NCBI RefSeq assembly: GCF_030811655.1
Contig: NZ_JAUSRE010000023.1
Span: 20,751 to 84,750, forward strand
Origin: Pseudarthrobacter enclensis
Lineage (GTDB): Bacteria; Actinomycetota; Actinomycetes; Actinomycetales; Micrococcaceae
Direction of reading: 5' to 3'
Length of the DNA: 64,000 bases
The notes beneath the pieces were generated by a model that was given only the letters and a program-made list of their open reading frames with translations, was not told the origin of the DNA and did no database searches. Of this stretch, positions 34,062 through 43,093 are shown in pieces; positions within the stretch are counted from its first letter, which is position 1; each line of letters opens with the position of its first letter. A program made the translations under genes and the position numbers.

Positions 34062-35432
34062 ATGAGGGAACGTTTGGTCGTGATCGGCGGCGACGCGGCC
34101 GGGATGAGCGCGGCGTCCGCCGCCCGCCGTGGCCGTGGTCCCGAGGAACTGGAGATCGTCGCGTTCGAACGCGGCAACCATACCTCCTACTCGGCCTGCG
34201 GCATCCCGTACTTCATTGGGAAGGACGTCGCCGACGCTGAGAGCCTGATTGCCCGGACACCGGCGGAGTTTTCCCGCAACCACCACATAGACGCACGCAT
34301 TCGGCACGAGGTGCGCAGCATCGACCTGGACCGCCGCGCGGTACTGGCCCGCAACCTCGACACGGGCGGCGAAGCCTGGGAAGGTTTTGACCAGTTAATG
34401 ATTGGAACCGGAGCTAGCCCTGTCCGCCCTTCCTTGCCCGGGATCGATGCCGAGGGCATCTACGGGGTCCAGACTCTCGATGACGGTCTCGCGCTCCGCA
34501 CGGCCCTTGAGAGGCAGCCGCGCCGTGCCGTCATCGTGGGCGCCGGCTACATCGGACTGGAACTGGCGGAGGCGATGTCCGCCTGGGGGCTTGAGGTCAC
34601 CATAGTCGGGCGAGGAGCCGGGCCGATGCTGCCCGCCCTGGACCCGGACATGTCTGACCTGGTCACTGACGCGGTCCGCGGTTTCGGAATGACCATCCTC
34701 CTTGGTGAATCAGTCACCGGGTTTGAAACGCGCGCTGGCCGCGTGTCCGCCGTTCTTACCGGTCAGGGGAGCATACCCGCTGATGTGGTGGTCCTTGGCC
34801 TGGGTGTGCAGCCCAACACCGCCCTGGCCCTGGACGCCGGAATCCGGCTTGGCCCCTCCGGTGCCATAGCGGTCGATGGCCGGATGCGGGCAAGCGCGGA
34901 GGGGGTGTGGGCGGCAGGGGACTGCGTGGAGAAGTTCCACCGCATCTCCCGCCGGCCTGTCCGGCTTCCACTGGGCACGTACGCGAACAAGGAAGGCCGC
35001 ACCGCAGGGATCAATATCGGCGGCGGTTACGCAACCTTCCCGGGGGTCGTCGGAACGGCAGCCATGAAGATCTGCAGCACAGAAGTCGCCCGCACAGGGC
35101 TGGGGGAGCCGGAGGCCCGCGATGCCGGCCTTGAGCCCGTCTGCGCCGTCGTTGAATCCACGACCCGCGCCGGGTACTACCCCGGGGCCCGGCCGATCCG
35201 AACGAAACTGATAGCCGAGCGCGGCAGCGGCCGGCTGCTCGGGGCCCAGATCGTCGGGGAAGAAGGCGCCGCGAAGCGCATTGACGTCCTCTCGGTCGCG
35301 CTCTGGCACGGGACCACAGTGGAGGAACTGATCAACATGGACCTCGCCTACGCGCCCCCGTTCTCACCCTTGTGGGATCCGGTGCTCATCGCGGCCCGGA
35401 AAGCCTGGGACAAAGTCGCCGCCACCAGGTAG
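34062..35432 (+). CDS. CoA-disulfide reductase/NADH oxidase-like flavoprotein
   Basis: A 456-residue FAD/NAD(P) enzyme. The N-terminus LVVIGGDAAGMSAASAARR is followed by the single redox Cys in HTSYSACGIPYFIG, the signature of CoA-disulfide reductases and NADH oxidases/peroxidases. The NAD motif is VIVGAGYIGLELAEAM and the FAD site is VWAAGDCVEKFHR. The C-terminal domain has the LAYAPPFSPLWDPVLIAARK motif of this group. It probably reduces a CoA- or other low-molecular-weight disulfide or polysulfide in the cytosol. It fits the thiol-redox theme of neighbouring genes. Confidence 0.9.
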   Translation: MRERLVVIGGDAAGMSAASAARRGRGPEELEIVAFERGNHTSYSACGIPYFIGKDVADAESLIARTPAEFSRNHHIDARIRHEVRSIDLDRRAVLARNLDTGGEAWEGFDQLMIGTGASPVRPSLPGIDAEGIYGVQTLDDGLALRTALERQPRRAVIVGAGYIGLELAEAMSAWGLEVTIVGRGAGPMLPALDPDMSDLVTDAVRGFGMTILLGESVTGFETRAGRVSAVLTGQGSIPADVVVLGLGVQPNTALALDAGIRLGPSGAIAVDGRMRASAEGVWAAGDCVEKFHRISRRPVRLPLGTYANKEGRTAGINIGGGYATFPGVVGTAAMKICSTEVARTGLGEPEARDAGLEPVCAVVESTTRAGYYPGARPIRTKLIAERGSGRLLGAQIVGEEGAAKRIDVLSVALWHGTTVEELINMDLAYAPPFSPLWDPVLIAARKAWDKVAATR

Positions 35433-35448
35433 CGGGCCGCCTGCCGGG

Positions 35449-35658
35449 TCAGCTGAACGTAGGTGTGCCCGGTAACTTCCGGCACAGGTCCGCGATGTGA
35501 CCCATTCCGGCGTACTCCCGGACCGCCTTGATTCCCGCAACCGCTGAGGGTTTGTCCGGAAAGGAACGGGAAACGGCCATCACCGTCCCGTCGGGAGCAG
35601 TGATTCTGAATCTGAAGCCCGACTCTTCATCATTGAAGAGTTCGAACATGCCTGCCAT
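35449..35658 (-). CDS. DUF1508/YegP-family small protein
   Basis: A 69-residue protein with one DUF1508 repeat: FELFNDEESGFRFRITAPDGTVMAVSRSF, then SAVAGIKAVREYAGMGHIADL. E. coli YegP carries two such repeats; this has one. Start ATG 35658 is followed by a second ATG at 35649. Cytosolic, function unknown. It is convergent with the flavoprotein gene. Confidence 0.82.
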   Translation of the reverse strand: MAGMFELFNDEESGFRFRITAPDGTVMAVSRSFPDKPSAVAGIKAVREYAGMGHIADLCRKLPGTPTFS

Positions 35659-36334
35659 TCTTCTCCTCCCGACGAAGGCCCCCGCCACGTCGCCGTCGAC
35701 GCTTCCGCATCGGGGCGCCAACACGGCGCTGGGCTGCCGCCCCGATGGTCCTGTGAAGGCGTGCGCCCCCATAACAGCTAAAGCTGTGAGGCCGGACACA
35801 TGGCCGCCGATAAACCTACGCGCGGAATGTGATACCGGCCAGTAGAGGTCCTTTGGTGATGACGTCGTCCTTGTCCCTGCTTGGATCCCTGGTCTGCTGC
35901 CTCCCTTATTTCGTTTGTGGGTGGCGGGTTTTTGGCTGTCACGAGGACCTCCAGGGGCTCCTGAGGGTCAATCGCGAGACTGGCCGGCACTGTCATGCGG
36001 CCGGCTCCCGTTGTTAAGGAGGCTCTTCCGCGAACTGCGCATGCAGGCCGGGGAACGACCCGGTCCATGCCTGTTGCTTATTCCCAGCAGATGGAGCCGA
36101 TGGGGTTTGGCCGTGCTGCACGCCAGGCGGGGATGGGGCCCGGCGATGAAGGCGCCCGGACCGCTCCCCGCCAATTCCACTTTCCGCAAAGTCCCGCCGG
36201 TTCCTGTCTTCGAGCACCAGCCCGCTTTTCTTTTTGGTCTGGCGTTCTGTGTGCTGGTTCACAGAATCATTGCGCGAGGGCCTCTACGTTTCAGTGGTAG
36301 GCAATAATTTCTTCAAGGAAAGGCAGGACTTCCG
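35659..36334. other. Intergenic region, nothing recognised
   Basis: About 675 bp between the DUF1508 gene and the small membrane protein. No frame shows convincing coding character. The rightward promoter for the membrane protein/Crp operon must lie in the last 100 bp, but no clear -35/-10 pair was identified. Confidence 0.5.
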
Positions 36335-36793
36335 ATGTCCACTTCATCCAGCGCAGCACACCGCCCGTCGGCGGTTTCGACCCCTCTGGGACGGCGGGTT
36401 ACTGCCGGTATCACCGGCGGTTTGGCCGGCGGCATCGTGTTCGGGATACTCATGGCCATGATGGGCATGCTGGTCACCATTGCTTCGATGATGGGTTCGC
36501 AGTCGCCCTGGGTCGGTTTCGGGATCCACCTGATGATCTCCATTGTTTACGGCCTGGTGTTGACGCTGTTCTTCGCCACCCGGTTCCTGACCTCCTACGG
36601 CCGGGGCACCCTCACTGGCCTGGTCTACGGGGTCGTGCTGTGGATCATCGGCCCGTTGCTGATCATGCCGATGATGCTGGGTATGCCGTTGTTCACGTTT
36701 AACCTGACGGTGATGCTGTCGTTGATGGGACACATGATGTACGGCGTGATCCTGGCACTTGTCGCGGTACGGATCCTGAAGGGACGGGCATGA
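36335..36793 (+). CDS. Small four-helix membrane protein
   Basis: A 152-residue protein with four predicted transmembrane helices: ITGGLAGGIVFGILMAMMGML, an amphipathic second helix near WVGFGIHLMISIVYGLVLTLFF, LTGLVYGVVLWIIGPLLIMPMM, and MYGVILALVAVRIL. It is unusually rich in Met (about 20), including MAMMGM and MPMMLGM clusters. It has no named family that I recognise. AAGGAAAGG precedes the ATG. Its stop overlaps the start of the Crp/Fnr regulator (ATGA). Methionine clusters could bind Cu(I)/Ag(I), but that is speculation. Confidence 0.82.
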   Translation: MSTSSSAAHRPSAVSTPLGRRVTAGITGGLAGGIVFGILMAMMGMLVTIASMMGSQSPWVGFGIHLMISIVYGLVLTLFFATRFLTSYGRGTLTGLVYGVVLWIIGPLLIMPMMLGMPLFTFNLTVMLSLMGHMMYGVILALVAVRILKGRA

Positions 36794-37584
36794 ACGAAGA
36801 GTGCGGTGAGGACGTGGCCGCTGCCCTGACAGGTCAGCGCCGTCCCTGGTCCCCGGACCAGCGGGAGGTTTCTCCACTGAGCCCGGGTTTCGATTCCTCG
36901 CACGGATTCAGCTGCCTGAACGAGGTGGACCTGTTCGCCGATCTCAGCGTGGCTGAAATCCAGGCGATGGACCTGATGGCCCCGGCCCGGATGTTCCACC
37001 GGGGGGAACTGGTGTTCAGCCAGGCCCAACCCGTGACGGCACTGTTCATCCTCAAGACCGGACGGGTCCGCATCTTCCGGGTCGCCGAGGACGGCAAGGC
37101 CATGACCATGGCAATTCTGGAACCCGGTGCGGTGTTCGGGGAGATGACACTGGTGGGCCAGCAAATGTATGACAATTACGCCGAAGCGATTGAGGACTCG
37201 GCGATCTGCCGGCTTGACTCGATCGATGTCGAGCATTTCCTGCTCTCGGACCCGCGGATCGCGATCCGCATCTCACGTCTTCTTGGCGAACAGGTAGCCC
37301 GACTCGAGGAACGCCTCACGGATCTGGCCCTGCGGCCGTTGGCTGCCCGCGTCGCCTCCACCCTCCTTGGCCTCGCTGAAACCGCCCCGACAGGACGGTT
37401 CAGCCATGGACGGCAGATCCGGCTGACCCACGAGCAAATCGCCGGGCTGCTCGGGGCGACCCGGGAAGCGACCAGCCGGATCCTTGCAGACATGTCCGCC
37501 CAAGGGATCATCAGGCAGGGCAGGGGAAGGATCAGCCTTCAGGACACGGCGGCGTTGAGGACCATGGCCCGGAGCACCCAATGA
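36790..37584 (+). CDS. Crp/Fnr-family transcriptional regulator
   Basis: A 264-residue regulator. After a 45-residue N-terminus a cyclic-nucleotide-binding-type beta barrel covers about residues 48-165 (FHRGELVFSQAQPVTALFILKTGRVRIF, EPGAVFGEMTLVG). A winged HTH follows near 210-250: LTHEQIAGLLGATREATSRILADMSAQGII. No Fnr-type four-Cys cluster is seen, though single Cys residues exist (CRLDS, SCLNE). It is coupled to the membrane protein upstream and, by ATGA, to the DUF427 gene downstream. Redox, NO or metal-linked control is possible. Confidence 0.9.
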   Translation: MNEECGEDVAAALTGQRRPWSPDQREVSPLSPGFDSSHGFSCLNEVDLFADLSVAEIQAMDLMAPARMFHRGELVFSQAQPVTALFILKTGRVRIFRVAEDGKAMTMAILEPGAVFGEMTLVGQQMYDNYAEAIEDSAICRLDSIDVEHFLLSDPRIAIRISRLLGEQVARLEERLTDLALRPLAARVASTLLGLAETAPTGRFSHGRQIRLTHEQIAGLLGATREATSRILADMSAQGIIRQGRGRISLQDTAALRTMARSTQ

Positions 37585-37937
37585 CAGGTACGAAACCAGG
37601 CGGGTCCGCCCCGATGCCCACGACGGTCACCGCAACCTACGCAGGGACGGTCCTGGCCCGGGCTGAGCGAACGGTGTTCCTGGAAGGAAACCACTACTTC
37701 CCCCGCGAAACCGTGGACGAAGACGCACTGGAAAAGAGCTGGCTGCGCACGCTGTGCTACTGGAAAGGCATAGCGCGCTACTACCACGTCCAGGCAGGAG
37801 GACACCGGATTACCAACGCAGCCTGGGCCTACCCTCTACCGTCACCGCTGGCGGGGAGGATCAGGAACATGGTCGCTTTCGACACCGGAACGGGCATCCT
37901 CGTTCAAGAACAGCCAGGCCGGCCGGGCAGCCCCTAA
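37581..37937 (+). CDS. DUF427 domain protein
   Basis: A 118-residue protein with the DUF427 core TVFLEGNHYFPRETVDEDAL, RTLCYWKGIARYYHV and NAAWAYPLPSPLAGRIRNMVAFD. The N-terminal 15 residues precede the usual family start (ATG at 37614 is an alternative). It begins within the stop of the Crp/Fnr gene. Role unknown; one of three DUF427 paralogues in the window. Confidence 0.86.
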   Translation: MTGTKPGGSAPMPTTVTATYAGTVLARAERTVFLEGNHYFPRETVDEDALEKSWLRTLCYWKGIARYYHVQAGGHRITNAAWAYPLPSPLAGRIRNMVAFDTGTGILVQEQPGRPGSP

Positions 37938-38149
37938 GGCCCACGGGATGCGCCAGGTGCGCTCACTGAAGGATCCCGTGATGGTCCGCCGCCGCGCGGT
38001 CCAGGGGTCTTGGGGAATGCTCCACACGGATTTGCTGCATCCGGGCGAGTCCGGCTGCAAGACAAACGCCAGGGTGCGTAGTATCCGGAAACAAGCAAGC
38101 AAGGCAGCTGCCGGACAACGGTAGCCAATAAGTCACAGAAGGAACCACA

Positions 38150-38698
38150 ATGGCCCGTATTCCTGTTCACACTGTTGCCTCCGCCCCCAAGGAGTCAAAG
38201 GAGATCGCCGGCAATCTGGAAAAACGCATGGGAAAACTCCTGAACATCCACGCGGCAATGGCCCATTCACCCGTGGTGATCGCGGCCTACCACAGCATGG
38301 CCAAGGCCATCGCTGAGAACGGGAGCTTCGATGCGCGGACGAAGGAAGCCATCGCCCTGGCCGTCGGGAACCAGAACGGATGTGATTACTGCCAGGCCGC
38401 CCATACGCTCTCCGGCCGCAAAGCCGGATTCACGGACGATCAAATCCTCGCCATCCGGGCCGGGAAAATCGATTTCGACGCCAAACTCCAGACCATCACC
38501 GAGGTGGCCCGGGCAGCCGCAGCCAACACCGGCGACGTCTCTGACGCTCTATGGGAGGCCGCTCTGGAGGCAGGCTGGACGGAAACCGAACTGGCCGAAG
38601 CCTTCGCCCACATCGCTGCGAACCTCTTCACCAACTACTTCAACCACTACGCCCGCACGGACCTGGACCTCCCGGCAGCGGCTCCCCTGAACGACTGA
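38150..38698 (+). CDS. AhpD-like (carboxymuconolactone decarboxylase family) protein
   Basis: A 182-residue all-helical protein. The AhpD redox motif is visible: KEAIALAVGNQNGCDYCQAAHTLSG, with CxxC and the distal His two turns on. Such proteins act as alkylhydroperoxidase partners or disulfide reductants. AGAAGGAACC precedes the ATG. Its last 60 codons share a 35-base identical run with the second paralogue at 45472. The pair flanks the egt block in direct orientation. Confidence 0.9.
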   Translation: MARIPVHTVASAPKESKEIAGNLEKRMGKLLNIHAAMAHSPVVIAAYHSMAKAIAENGSFDARTKEAIALAVGNQNGCDYCQAAHTLSGRKAGFTDDQILAIRAGKIDFDAKLQTITEVARAAAANTGDVSDALWEAALEAGWTETELAEAFAHIAANLFTNYFNHYARTDLDLPAAAPLND

Positions 38699-38826
38699 AC
38701 CCTGAAGGACTGAATCCTGAACCACCGGCCCCTCCCGCTACGTTCGGTCCGGCGGGTCCCGGAAACGGCCACGCATCCACGATCACCAGAAGCGGCCCCA
38801 GCGTCGCCGCGCCCGAAAGGAACACC

Positions 38827-39768
38827 ATGGGATTCCCGTTCAAACCCTCCCGCCTGGCGGCGCTGGCTGCCGGCGCCGCCCTCACCCTGGGACTGGGCGC
38901 CTGCAGTTCGGGAGCCGAACCGTTGGCAAAGCCGTCCCCGGGCAGCCCGGGAACGGGCGCCCCGCTGGTCGTGGGATCGGCGAACTTCCCGGAGAGCCAG
39001 ATCCTGGCCGACATCTATTCCGGAGCCCTGAACGCAGCCGGCATCAGCGCCTCGACCAAACCGAACATCGGATCCCGTGAGGTGTATGTCAGGGCGCTCC
39101 AGGACGGATCCATCGACCTGGTCCCGGACTACAGCGGGAACCTGCTGCGATACGTGGACAAGAACGCCACCGCCGTCAGCGCGGAAGATGTGATGAAGGA
39201 CCTGCCAGGAAAGCTCCCCCAAGGGTTGAAGGTTCTGAACGCCTCCACGGCCGAGGACAAGGATTCCATCGTCGTCACCGAAGCCACCGCCGCCAAATAC
39301 GGCCTTAAAACCCTCGCAGACCTGGGAAAGGTCTGCGACAAAATCACGCTCGGCATGCCCCCCGAAGCGCAGGGACGCCCTCAAGGCCTCCCCGGGCTGA
39401 AGGCCAAATATGGGTGCGTGCCGGGGCAGTTCCTGCCCTTCAGCGACGGCGGGGGCCCGGTCACTGTGAAGGCACTTCTTGATGACAAGATCCAGGCAGC
39501 CGACGTGTTCACCACCTCCCCGCTGATCGCCCAGAACCACCTGCTCACGCTGGAGGACCCGGCGAACAACTTCGCCGCCCAGCAGGTCGTGCCTCTGGTC
39601 CGCACCGACAGAGTCGACAGTAAAGCCGCCGAGGTACTGAACAAGGTCTCCGCCTCGCTGACCACCGGGGACTTGGTCAAGCTCAACGACCAGGTCTCCG
39701 GCAGCAGCAAACAAAACCCGGAAGACGCGGCCGCCGCATGGCTCAAAGACAAAGGCCTCACCCAGTGA
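38827..39768 (+). CDS. Glycine betaine/choline-type ABC substrate-binding lipoprotein
   Basis: A 313-residue lipoprotein of the OpuAC/OpuBC (ProX) type. Signal peptide ends at the lipobox LGLGACSSG. The mature domain begins PLVVGSANFPESQILADIYSGAL and includes DLVPDYSGNLLRY, both characteristic of quaternary-amine binding proteins. No permease or ATPase genes are adjacent, so it must work with a transporter encoded elsewhere or is an orphan receptor. It lies next to egt genes; ergothioneine and hercynine are betaines, so capture of these or of glycine betaine is a tempting but unproven link. AAAGGAAC precedes the ATG. Confidence 0.88.
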   Translation: MGFPFKPSRLAALAAGAALTLGLGACSSGAEPLAKPSPGSPGTGAPLVVGSANFPESQILADIYSGALNAAGISASTKPNIGSREVYVRALQDGSIDLVPDYSGNLLRYVDKNATAVSAEDVMKDLPGKLPQGLKVLNASTAEDKDSIVVTEATAAKYGLKTLADLGKVCDKITLGMPPEAQGRPQGLPGLKAKYGCVPGQFLPFSDGGGPVTVKALLDDKIQAADVFTTSPLIAQNHLLTLEDPANNFAAQQVVPLVRTDRVDSKAAEVLNKVSASLTTGDLVKLNDQVSGSSKQNPEDAAAAWLKDKGLTQ

Positions 39769-39840
39769 ACACCTGCACCAGGCATTGAGCGTGGGAACCG
39801 GCGGGATTCGCCGGCAAGAACAACGAACAAGGACGATGCG

Positions 39841-40158
39841 ATGACGTTTGAACTGCGCACTTACACCTCGGCTCCCGGCAGGATGGAGGATCTGCTGCAA
39901 CGATTTCGCGATCACACGGTCGCGCTGCTGGAACGCCACGGAATGCTCAGCCTCGGCTACTGGGTACCGGTCGCGGACACCGATACCCTCGTGTACCTGC
40001 TCCGGCATCAGGGGACACCCGCGGAAAACTGGGCGCAGTTCAGCGCGGACCCCGAGTGGGTAAAAGCGAAGACCGAATCAGTGCGCCACGGGGAATTGGT
40101 GACCCGCATCGAGTCGGTGTTCCTGGAAGCGGTTGATTTTTCGCCGCTTCAGCCCTGA
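39841..40158 (+). CDS. NIPSNAP-family protein
   Basis: A 105-residue dimeric alpha/beta-barrel protein: FELRTYTSAPGRMEDLLQRFRDHTVALLERHGM then LGYWVPVADTDTLVYLLRH. The opening ELRTYT and the later WAQFSADPEWVKAK are typical of NIPSNAP domains. Cytosolic, role unsettled. It sits between the betaine-binding lipoprotein and the egt operon on the same strand. Confidence 0.88.
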   Translation: MTFELRTYTSAPGRMEDLLQRFRDHTVALLERHGMLSLGYWVPVADTDTLVYLLRHQGTPAENWAQFSADPEWVKAKTESVRHGELVTRIESVFLEAVDFSPLQP

Positions 40159-40243
40159 ACCACCCCCGGCCGGCCCGGCCGAGGCGCGGGCCCAGAGACA
40201 ACAACCCGGCAGGCAAAAGAATCCACAGAGAAAGGGAACCATC

Positions 40244-40366
40244 ATGATGCGACGTCCCCGGCCGGTAACGGTGCGCACTGCCGCAGCTGCCGGCGGAGAC
40301 AGCACCTCCAACACGGCGGTCGGCAAAGAAGTAAACGCCCCGCCCCGGACCGGCGGGCTGAAATGA
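40244..40366 (+). CDS. 40-aa peptide translationally coupled to egtA
   Basis: A 40-codon frame with a good ribosome-binding site (AAAGGGAACC) before two adjacent ATGs. It is basic at the N-terminus (MMRRPRPVTVRT) and Gly/Thr/Pro-rich afterwards. Its stop codon overlaps the egtA start as ATGA. There are no cysteines or histidine clusters. It may be a leader whose translation sets egtA expression, or a small protein in its own right. Confidence 0.5.
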   Translation: MMRRPRPVTVRTAAAAGGDSTSNTAVGKEVNAPPRTGGLK

Positions 40367-41736
40367 CCAGAGACACAACGGCGGCAGCGGCGTCCGTGAC
40401 CGGCAGGCCCGTTCCCGTCCGGGACGCCGAAGCACAGACCGGCCCCGGTTGGTCCACGGCGGCGCGGGTACCGGAGCGTTGCCGGACCTTGTCAGTGGCG
40501 GACGCGGAGACGTATGTGGCGTCGGTGTGTTTCAAAACAGGCCCTCCCGGTCCTGTGGGGGTGGAGATTGAGCAGGTTGTCCATGACCGGCACGATCCCG
40601 GCTTGCCTGTCACTGCCGGGAGGGTCCGGTCGGCCCTGGCACCGGCGGGCCGATTGCTGCCCGGGGGAGGAGTCATCAGTTTCGAACCCGGCGGGCAGGT
40701 GGAGATCAGTTCGGCCTGTGCGGCGGACCTGGCCTCACTGCTGGCAGCAACCCGGGCGGATTACCGGACCGTAAATGATCTCCTGGCCGCCGATGGACTT
40801 TATCCAGGCCCGTTGGCTCTTGATCCTTTGCGTGCGCCGACCCGTTCTCTGGACCATCCGCGGTACGCGGCGATGGAACGGCACTTCGACCGGGCCGGCC
40901 CCGAAGGGCTTGTCATGATGTGCTCGACGGCCGCCATACAGATCTCCGTGGAAGCAGGCCACCCCGGGGAGGGACCCCAAAGCGCCGTCGAACGGTGGAA
41001 CCGGCTGCACCGGCTAGCGCCGGTTCTCGTGGCCATGTTCGCTAATTCCCCGTTCCGGCACCGGACTCCCAGCGGATGGAAAAGTACGCGGCACAGGGTG
41101 TGGGCTGCGATCGACCCGACGCGGAGCACCCCTGTCACGGGCCCGGCCCGGGAGTCTGATCCGGCGTTGGCGTGGGCACGTTATGCCCTGGAGGCGAACG
41201 TTCTGTGCATCCGGTCGGCAGGAGCGGACTGGGACGCACCCCGCGGGCTCACAATGCGCGACTGGCTCAACGGTCGCGGACCCAGGCCCGTGACCGTGGC
41301 GGACCTGGAATACCACTTGACCACCTTGTTCCCGCCGGTGCGGCCCCGGGGATACCTGGAACTGCGGGTCATCGACGCCCAGGAAGGGGCCGACTGGGAG
41401 GCCGCCACCGCGGTGGTCACAGCGCTGATGGATGATCCGCAGGCGGCGGAGGCCGCCGATGTGGCATGCGCAGCGTTGGAGGGCAGGGCCGGGATCACTG
41501 AGGGTGCGGCCCGGGACGGCCTGGAGAATCCCATGCTGGCGGCTGCGGCACGGGCTTGTGCCGACGCGGTACTGGCCGCGCTGCCCCGGTTCGGGGCAGA
41601 CCGGGCCACCATGGCGGGGGCCGCTGAATTCCTTGAAAAGTACACCCTGCGCGGCCGGTCTCCGGCTGATGAGCGGCTCGATCATTGGCACAGAACGGGC
41701 AGTTTTTTCCTTCCCCCCAGTCAGGAGCAGTCATGA
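40363..41736 (+). CDS. egtA: Glutamate-cysteine ligase EgtA (ergothioneine biosynthesis)
   Basis: A 457-residue ATP-dependent ligase that joins glutamate and cysteine to give gamma-glutamylcysteine, the sulfur donor of mycobacterial-type ergothioneine synthesis. GCS2-family marks include VGVEIEQVVHD, SFEPGGQVEISSACAADLASL, MCSTAAIQISVEAG and YLELRVIDAQ. Followed by egtB with a 4-base overlap, then egtC and egtD, so the order is egtABCD as in mycobacteria. The N-terminal 40 residues are poorly conserved and the exact start could lie slightly downstream. Confidence 0.93.
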   Translation: MTRDTTAAAASVTGRPVPVRDAEAQTGPGWSTAARVPERCRTLSVADAETYVASVCFKTGPPGPVGVEIEQVVHDRHDPGLPVTAGRVRSALAPAGRLLPGGGVISFEPGGQVEISSACAADLASLLAATRADYRTVNDLLAADGLYPGPLALDPLRAPTRSLDHPRYAAMERHFDRAGPEGLVMMCSTAAIQISVEAGHPGEGPQSAVERWNRLHRLAPVLVAMFANSPFRHRTPSGWKSTRHRVWAAIDPTRSTPVTGPARESDPALAWARYALEANVLCIRSAGADWDAPRGLTMRDWLNGRGPRPVTVADLEYHLTTLFPPVRPRGYLELRVIDAQEGADWEAATAVVTALMDDPQAAEAADVACAALEGRAGITEGAARDGLENPMLAAAARACADAVLAALPRFGADRATMAGAAEFLEKYTLRGRSPADERLDHWHRTGSFFLPPSQEQS

Positions 41737-43091
41737 ACGCATACAGTGAACCAGTATCTGCCGCGGCCGGTTCACCGGACCTGCTCCGGGCCTGCATTGC
41801 CGGTGCTTTGGAGAAGGTCCGGGCCAGAACCCACGCGCTGACATCCTGCGATGACGCCGAGCTGGTAAAACAGCACTCGCCTCTGATGTCTCCGCTGGTG
41901 TGGGATCTGGCCCATGTGGGCAGCCAGGAGGAACTCTGGCTCGTGCGCGACGTCGGCGGCCGGGAGGCTTTGCGCCCTGACATCGACCGGATGTATGACG
42001 CCTTTGAGCACCCGCGCAGTTCCCGTCCATCGTTGCCGCTGCTGTCACCGGAGCACTCGCGCCAGTACATCGGCGAAGTCCGGGACAAAGCGCTGGACGT
42101 GCTCGAACAATCGGTGCTGGAAGGTTCGGCGCTGATCGAGAACGGGTTCGCCTTCGGCATGATCATCCAGCACGAGCACCAGCACGATGAGACGATGCTC
42201 GCCACGCACCAGCTCAGGGAAGGCCCCCCGGTCCTGGCACCCGGCCCGTTCCCGCCCGGGATCGGGCCTTCCTCTGCAGAGCATCTCCCGCACGAAGTGC
42301 CGGTACCCGCCGGGCCCTTCACGATGGGGACATCGTTGGAGCCCTGGGCCCTCGATAACGAGCGCCCGGCGCACCAGGTGGACCTGCCGGCGTTCTGGAT
42401 CGACACCGTCCCTGTCACCAATGGTGCGTACCGCCGGTTTATCGACGCCGGCGGGTACCAGGATCCGCAATGGTGGTCCGGGCCAGGGTGGCAGCACCGG
42501 ATGGCGGCCGGGTTGGAAGCTCCCTTGTATTGGGTGCGCGACGGCCAGGGGTGGTACCGGCGCCGCTTCGGTGTCTTCGAACCGGTTCCTGATGCCGAAC
42601 CTGTGCAGCACGTGTGCTGGTATGAGGCCGAGGCCTACGCCCGGTGGTCCGGGCGCCGATTGCCCACCGAAGCCGAGTGGGAGAAAGCCGCCAGGTGGGA
42701 TCCGGGCAGCGGCCGGTCGCACCGCTATCCCTGGGGGGATGGGGACCCCACGCCGGGCCAGGCGAACCTGGGTGGGAAGACGCTCCGGCCCGCAGTGGCG
42801 GGCTCCTACCCGGCAGGAGCCTCGGCAACCGGTGCGCGTCAGCTCATCGGGGATGTGTGGGAATGGGTTGCCAGTGATTTCCGCCCTTACCCGGGCTTCC
42901 GCGCTTTCCCCTACCCGGAATACAGCGACGTTTTCTTCGGGACCGAGTACAAGGTACTGCGTGGTGGTTCCTGGGCTACGGACGCGGCGGCCTGCCGGGG
43001 AACCTTCCGTAACTGGGACTACCCGATCCGGCGCCAGATCTTCTCCGGCTTCCGCACCGCCAGGGACGCCAGCCCGGACGAAAGGGGGTAG
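41733..43091 (+). CDS. egtB: Hercynine oxygenase EgtB
   Basis: A 452-residue non-haem iron enzyme that couples hercynine with gamma-glutamylcysteine and O2 to form the sulfoxide. The N-terminal DinB-like domain supplies the three-His iron site: H61 in WDLAHVGS and H147/H151 in IIQHEHQHDETM. The C-terminal formylglycine-generating-enzyme-like domain has HQVDLPAFWIDTVPVTNG, PTEAEWEKAARWD, DVWEWVASDFRPY and VLRGGSWAT. Overlaps egtA by four bases; two bases separate it from egtC. Confidence 0.95.
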   Translation: MNAYSEPVSAAAGSPDLLRACIAGALEKVRARTHALTSCDDAELVKQHSPLMSPLVWDLAHVGSQEELWLVRDVGGREALRPDIDRMYDAFEHPRSSRPSLPLLSPEHSRQYIGEVRDKALDVLEQSVLEGSALIENGFAFGMIIQHEHQHDETMLATHQLREGPPVLAPGPFPPGIGPSSAEHLPHEVPVPAGPFTMGTSLEPWALDNERPAHQVDLPAFWIDTVPVTNGAYRRFIDAGGYQDPQWWSGPGWQHRMAAGLEAPLYWVRDGQGWYRRRFGVFEPVPDAEPVQHVCWYEAEAYARWSGRRLPTEAEWEKAARWDPGSGRSHRYPWGDGDPTPGQANLGGKTLRPAVAGSYPAGASATGARQLIGDVWEWVASDFRPYPGFRAFPYPEYSDVFFGTEYKVLRGGSWATDAAACRGTFRNWDYPIRRQIFSGFRTARDASPDERG

Positions 43092-43093
43092 GG

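Noticed and set aside
38647..40008. A 453-codon leftward open frame opposite the betaine-binding protein
   Set aside because: The sense-strand gene has a lipobox and family motifs; this frame is its shadow.
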